A stretch of 64,000 nt of DNA from Agromyces subbeticus DSM 16689 (GTDB taxonomy: Bacteria > Actinomycetota > Actinomycetes > Actinomycetales > Microbacteriaceae), in the NCBI RefSeq assembly GCF_000421565.1, contig NZ_ATXG01000001.1:744001-808000 (forward strand), written 5' to 3'. This document shows positions 60,681-64,000 of the stretch, in pieces. Position numbers and translations under genes: made by a program. Below the pieces are notes generated by a model. That model did not search any database, was not told the DNA's origin, and was given only the letters and a program-made list of their open reading frames with translations. The first letter of the stretch is position 1. Every line of letters begins with the position of its first letter.

Positions 60681-61163
60681 ATGGTGCAACAGACCCTCAC
60701 GACCCCCGAGGAGCTCCTCCATTTCCAGCTCCGCACCGCGGTGACGATGGAGAACGACTCGCTCGCGGCGCTCGGCGAACTCGAGAAGGCGGCGAAGTCG
60801 GCGGAGATCAAGAAGCTCTTCCGCCACCACGCCGACGAGACGAAGGAGCAGCTCGCGAACCTCGAGCGCGTCTTCGCGCTGCTCGAGTTCAAGCAGTCGA
60901 CGGCGCCGTCGCCGAGCACGAAGGGCATCAGCAAGCAGGCGGCTTCGCTCATCGAGCGCAGTGCGCCGAAGCTTCGCGACCAAGTGGCGCTGTCGAGCGC
61001 CCTCGGCAACGAGCACTACGAGATCTCGGCGTACCAGGGCCTGATCGCCCCCACGCGGGCCATGGGCCTCGTCGACGTGGTCACCCTGCTGCAGGCGAAT
61101 CTCGACCAGGAGACGCACACGAGCGAGGAGCTGCAGAAGACGCTGCAGAAGATCGTCGCCTGA
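60681..61163 (+). CDS. DUF892 (YciE/YciF-like) ferritin-fold protein
   Basis: 160 residues, all-helical. Regularly spaced acidic and His residues match a ferritin-like four-helix bundle: E-N-D (about 24), H-H-A-D-E (49-53), E-H-Y-E-I-S-A-Y-Q (near 117), and D-Q-E-T-H (near 146). YciE/YciF proteins are stress-induced, with unclear function. GGAAGG precedes the ATG. A strong terminator hairpin follows. Confidence 0.82.
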   Translation: MVQQTLTTPEELLHFQLRTAVTMENDSLAALGELEKAAKSAEIKKLFRHHADETKEQLANLERVFALLEFKQSTAPSPSTKGISKQAASLIERSAPKLRDQVALSSALGNEHYEISAYQGLIAPTRAMGLVDVVTLLQANLDQETHTSEELQKTLQKIVA

Positions 61164-61176
61164 CGGCTGCGTCGTG

Positions 61177-61210
61177 CGATGGGCCGGGCGCTGCGGCGCC
61201 CGGCCCATCG
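61177..61210 (+). terminator. Terminator hairpin after DUF892 gene
   Basis: CGATGGGCCGGGCGC (61177-61191), TGCG loop, GCGCCCGGCCCATCG (61196-61210): a 15-bp perfect stem 13 nt after the stop codon. There is no U tract, as is common in high-GC Actinobacteria. Confidence 0.8.
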
Positions 61211-61243
61211 TGCGTCTGTGACGCCGGATGTGACGCCGGCGTC

Positions 61244-61272
61244 TTGCGATGCGGGATCGGAGCGGCTAACGT
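61244..61272 (+). promoter_or_regulatory. Promoter of tetR-permease-DUF917 operon
   Basis: TTGCGA (61244-61249), 17-bp spacer, TAACGT (61267-61272); start expected near 61279, inside the operator. Confidence 0.7.
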
Positions 61273-61275
61273 CTG

Positions 61276-61295
61276 CCTAACTAATGATCGTTAGG
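61276..61295. promoter_or_regulatory. TetR operator candidate
   Basis: CCTAAC, 8 bp, GTTAGG: perfect 6-bp arms on the predicted transcription start, ending 6 nt before the tetR ATG. Fits autorepression of the operon. Confidence 0.75.
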
Positions 61296-61301
61296 TAACC
61301 C

Positions 61302-61901
61302 ATGACCAGAGCGCAGATCCTCACCGAAGCCCGTGTCGTCTTCGGCCGCAACGGATACGCCGAGGCGAGCCTGCGCGAGATCGCCGAGGCCGTCGGCATC
61401 AAGACGCCCTCGTTGTACGCGCATTTCCCGAGCAAAGAGGCGTTGTACGCGGCGGTCTACGCCGAGGTCTCCGTCGAGCACACCGCGTTCTTCGATGATC
61501 TCGCTCGAGCGAGCAGCACCCTGCCACCGCTCGAGCGACTCGGTCATCTGCTGGGCGGCATCGAGGCGTACTACCGCGATCGCCCCGATCTCGCCGAGTT
61601 CAGCCTCCGTGCCGCCGTCGCCGAGTACGGCCCGGGTGGGCGCGACCTGCGCGAGATCTTCCTCGACTCCGAGTCCGATCTCGCGGGCGCCGTGCGTCAG
61701 GCCTATGACGAAGGCGTCGCGTCAGGCGACTTCATCGCGGGCGACCCCGACGGGTTCACCGCACTCGTGTTCGTGCTGATGGACGGCCTCTTCCTGCAGT
61801 TGACGCACTACGCCCCCGACGTCTATCGCGCGCGATTCGATCTCGCGTGGCACCACCTCCGCACCATGCTCCGCGCCGCCGACCGTTCCCCCGAAGGATG
61901 A
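61302..61901 (+). CDS. TetR-family regulator of NCS1/DUF917 operon
   Basis: 199 residues. N-terminal HTH: A-S-L-R-E-I-A-E-A-V-G-I-K-T-P-S-L-Y-A-H-F, then S-K-E-A-L-Y-A-A-V; C-terminal ligand domain. First gene of its own operon behind a promoter and operator. Its stop overlaps an in-frame ATG of the permease gene (ATGA). No ribosome-binding site is visible between operator and ATG. Confidence 0.88.
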   Translation: MTRAQILTEARVVFGRNGYAEASLREIAEAVGIKTPSLYAHFPSKEALYAAVYAEVSVEHTAFFDDLARASSTLPPLERLGHLLGGIEAYYRDRPDLAEFSLRAAVAEYGPGGRDLREIFLDSESDLAGAVRQAYDEGVASGDFIAGDPDGFTALVFVLMDGLFLQLTHYAPDVYRARFDLAWHHLRTMLRAADRSPEG

Positions 61902-61903
61902 CC

Positions 61904-63259
61904 ATGAACGCCACCGACTACGAACATGGCGCCGTGCCCGCCGACCAGCGCAAGGGCTGGCTCTCGATCGCCGCCGTCTGGATCGCGATCGGCATCGACC
62001 TCTCCGGCGCCTTCCTCGGTGTCGCGCTCGCCACCGGAATGGAGTTCTGGCCGGCCATCTTCGCCACGCTCACCGGCTCGCTGCTGCTCGGACTGCTCGC
62101 GATGGCGTGCGCCTACGTCGGCGCTGCGACCGGCCTCTCGACCGCGATGATCTCGCGGGCGGTGTTCGGCAAGATCGGCGGCGCCGTGCTCGCGATCGCC
62201 CTCGCGCTCAGCCTGCTCGGCTGGTTCGCGGTGCAGGCCGGGTTCTTCGGCAGCAACGCGCAGATCGCCTTCGTCGAACTGACCGGGCTCGATGTGCCGG
62301 TGCAGGTGTTCACGGCGATCGGCGGGGTGCTCATGGTGCTCACCGCACTCTGGGGCTACCGCTCGATCTCGAGGCTCAGCACGCTCGCCGTTCCGCTGCT
62401 CCTGCTGCTGCTCGTGCTCGGCATCGTCTTCGCCGTCGCCATCCGCGGCGCCGGCAGGCTGCTCGACCCGGTCGACGCCGTGTTCACCTTCGGCGGCGCC
62501 GTCTCACTCGTCATGGGCATCTTCATCCTGGGCGTCGTGACGGCGCCCGACATGGCGCGCTGGGCGAAGTCGCCGAAGCAGGCGATGGCTGCCGGCTTCG
62601 TCGGCTTCTTCTTCGGCAACTCGATCATCATCGTCGTGGCCATCGTGCTCGCCCGCATCATGGACGAGTCCGAACTCATGACCATCTACTTCGCCCTCGG
62701 GCTGGGCCTCGCCGCAGTGGTCGTGTTGATCCTCGCGCAGTGGACCACCAACACGACGAACATCTACTCGGCCGCCCTCAGCTTCTCGTCGATCAGCGGG
62801 CGACTGAACCGTCGTACCCTCACGATCGTCGGGGGCGTGATCGGCATCGCGATCGCCGTGCTCGGCGCGGCCGACGCGTTCGTGCCGTTCATCTCGGCCA
62901 TCGGCATCATCATCGCCCCGTTCGGCGGCGTCTACCTCGCGGCCTTCTTCACCGAGCGGCGCACCGGCCGATTCGAAGCGGATGCCCCGGCGCCGACGGT
63001 CGACGGCTGGTCGGCGACCGCGTGGCTGGTCGGCATCCTCACGGCGCTCGCGACGACGCATCCGACCGACGGCCTCGGGTTCGGTGTCTTCGACCTGTCG
63101 ACCATTCCCGCACTCGACGGCCTCGTCGTCGGCTTCGTGGTGTACCTCGTGATCGCGTTCGTGCGGCGGCGGTTCGCGCCCGTGGCGCCCATCACGGTCG
63201 CGCCGCACACGGCGGCTGCGCCCGATGGCGACGCGGCCCGGGCAGAGGTGGTGGCATGA
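61904..63259 (+). CDS. NCS1-type (cytosine/purine/hydantoin) permease
   Basis: 451 residues with about 12 membrane segments. G-W-L-S-I-A-A-V-W-I-A-I-G-I-D near the start, GLSTAMISRAVFGKIGG (TM3 region), V-T-A-P-D-M-A-R-W-A, and Q-W-T-T-N-T-T-N-I-Y-S-A are NCS1/CodB-like signatures. It imports a nucleobase, hydantoin or related small ring compound with H+ or Na+. Start at the ATG with GAAGGA 7 nt upstream; ATG 61898, overlapping the tetR stop, is an alternative. It overlaps the DUF917 gene (ATGA). Confidence 0.87.
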   Translation: MNATDYEHGAVPADQRKGWLSIAAVWIAIGIDLSGAFLGVALATGMEFWPAIFATLTGSLLLGLLAMACAYVGAATGLSTAMISRAVFGKIGGAVLAIALALSLLGWFAVQAGFFGSNAQIAFVELTGLDVPVQVFTAIGGVLMVLTALWGYRSISRLSTLAVPLLLLLLVLGIVFAVAIRGAGRLLDPVDAVFTFGGAVSLVMGIFILGVVTAPDMARWAKSPKQAMAAGFVGFFFGNSIIIVVAIVLARIMDESELMTIYFALGLGLAAVVVLILAQWTTNTTNIYSAALSFSSISGRLNRRTLTIVGGVIGIAIAVLGAADAFVPFISAIGIIIAPFGGVYLAAFFTERRTGRFEADAPAPTVDGWSATAWLVGILTALATTHPTDGLGFGVFDLSTIPALDGLVVGFVVYLVIAFVRRRFAPVAPITVAPHTAAAPDGDAARAEVVA

Positions 63260-64000
63260 GCATCGACGCGCAGCGAAGCGGCGACGATCGGCTGATCACC
63301 GAGGCCGACGTCGACGAGATCGCGCTCGGCGCAGCCGTGCTCGGCACCGGCGGCGGGGGAGACCCGCACGTCGGCGCCCTCATCGCCAAGCGGCTCATCC
63401 GCCTGCACGGCCCCGTGCGGGTGATCGGCGTCGACGAGCTCTCACCGGCCGACTTCGTCGTGCCGATCGGCGGCATCGGCGCGCCCTCGGTCGACGTCGA
63501 GCGCATCATGGCCGAGTCCGAACTGCTGGCGGCGCTCGAGGCGATCGAGCGTGCCACCCGACGCATCCCGACCGCCGTCATGCCGATCGAGGTCGGCGGC
63601 GGCAACTCGATGATCCCGATCGCCGCCGCCGCGCTCAGCGGCCTGCCGATCGTCGACGCCGATGCCATGGGGCGCGCATTCCCCGAGGCGCAGATGGTGA
63701 CCTTCCACCTCGCGGGCTACGGGCCGGGCACGACCGTGCTCGTCGACCACCACGGCAACGAGGTCGTGAGCCGACCCGTCGACGGCGCCTGGTCGGAGCG
63801 GCTCGCGCGATCGGTCACCGTCGAGATGGGTGGTTCCGCCACGATGATCGACTACGCCTACGGCGGCGAGGTCGTGCAGGAGTGCGCGATTCCGGGCACC
63901 CTCACGGCGGCCAAGCGCATCGGTCGCATCCTGCTCGGCCACGGCGAGTCCGCCGAGCTCCGCGATGACGCGCGCATCGATGCGCTCTGCGACGAGCTCG
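63256..64000 (+). CDS. DUF917-family protein, 3' end beyond window
   Basis: The frame stays open to the window edge, giving 248 complete codons of a family usually about 350-370 residues long. The N-terminal E-I-A-L-G-A-A-V-L-G-T-G-G-G-G-D-P is the DUF917 signature, followed by VGGGNSMIPIAAAALSGLP (split motif G-G-G-N-S) and D-A-D-A-M-G-R-A-F-P-E. DUF917 proteins often neighbour nucleobase/hydantoin permeases and hydantoinase/oxoprolinase-like enzymes; the reaction is undefined. ATGA overlap with the permease implies a shared pathway. Confidence 0.88.
   Translation, partial: MSIDAQRSGDDRLITEADVDEIALGAAVLGTGGGGDPHVGALIAKRLIRLHGPVRVIGVDELSPADFVVPIGGIGAPSVDVERIMAESELLAALEAIERATRRIPTAVMPIEVGGGNSMIPIAAAALSGLPIVDADAMGRAFPEAQMVTFHLAGYGPGTTVLVDHHGNEVVSRPVDGAWSERLARSVTVEMGGSATMIDYAYGGEVVQECAIPGTLTAAKRIGRILLGHGESAELRDDARIDALCDEL

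Overview
The window is a gene-dense stretch (no gap above about 250 bp) of a very GC-rich chromosome. Strong G/C third-position bias, frequent GTG starts, ATGA/GTGA start-stop overlaps, TANNNT -10 boxes directly in front of leaderless genes, LacI/CUT1 sugar modules without ATPases and a pair of 10-methyl-fatty-acid genes all point to a soil or plant-associated actinobacterium. Microbacteriaceae (for example Agromyces or relatives) is my best guess; this is inference from gene content, not a database match.

Layout. 1-3583: tail of a plus-strand carbohydrate operon (DUF5107-TPR protein, DUF4091/GH123-like hydrolase). 3542-10302: a divergon in which a tightly coupled minus-strand operon (enoyl-CoA hydratase, MBL hydrolase, GH88/105-type hydrolase, SDR, mutarotase-like protein) faces a class III CoA-transferase and a FadR-type GntR regulator across a 16-bp palindrome. 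10304-21867: housekeeping and accessory genes, including a haloacetate-dehalogenase-like hydrolase, a bifunctional nuclease, a FAD-oxidoreductase/methyltransferase pair matching the Rv0449c/UfaA1 route to 10-methyl fatty acids, sufS-sufU and a CPBP protease.

22498-30763, 34984-40638 and 40663-49534 are three successive LacI-controlled sugar modules. Each has a minus-strand LacI gene, a palindromic operator set on a recognisable promoter, a lipoprotein binding protein, two CUT1 permeases and cytoplasmic glycosidases (GH78 + GH43; GH1-like; two GH42). None encodes an ATPase. Together with the GH88/105 protein they suggest import and intracellular trimming of pectic/rhamnogalacturonan or galactan oligosaccharides released by others. 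Between modules A and B lie a YcaQ/AlkX-like DNA glycosylase candidate, an NTF2-like protein, an ASCH-wHTH protein, a BBE-type flavoprotein and an acetyltransferase.

49558-64000: a TerC protein; a TetR-controlled peptide-type ABC importer with a YtcJ-type amidohydrolase, a fused double ATPase and a flavin monooxygenase, all behind an exceptional 31-bp perfect palindrome that holds the -35 boxes of both divergent promoters; a quinone oxidoreductase; a DUF892 protein; and a second TetR locus with an NCS1-type permease and a DUF917 gene cut by the window edge.

I found no tRNA, rRNA, CRISPR array, insertion sequence, phage gene or attachment site. The most unusual features are regulatory or architectural: eight putative leaderless genes, two bridging micro-ORFs (one made by a 59-bp partial duplication of the sufS end), hairpins after every CUT1 binding-protein gene, and the CoA/sugar hybrid divergon.
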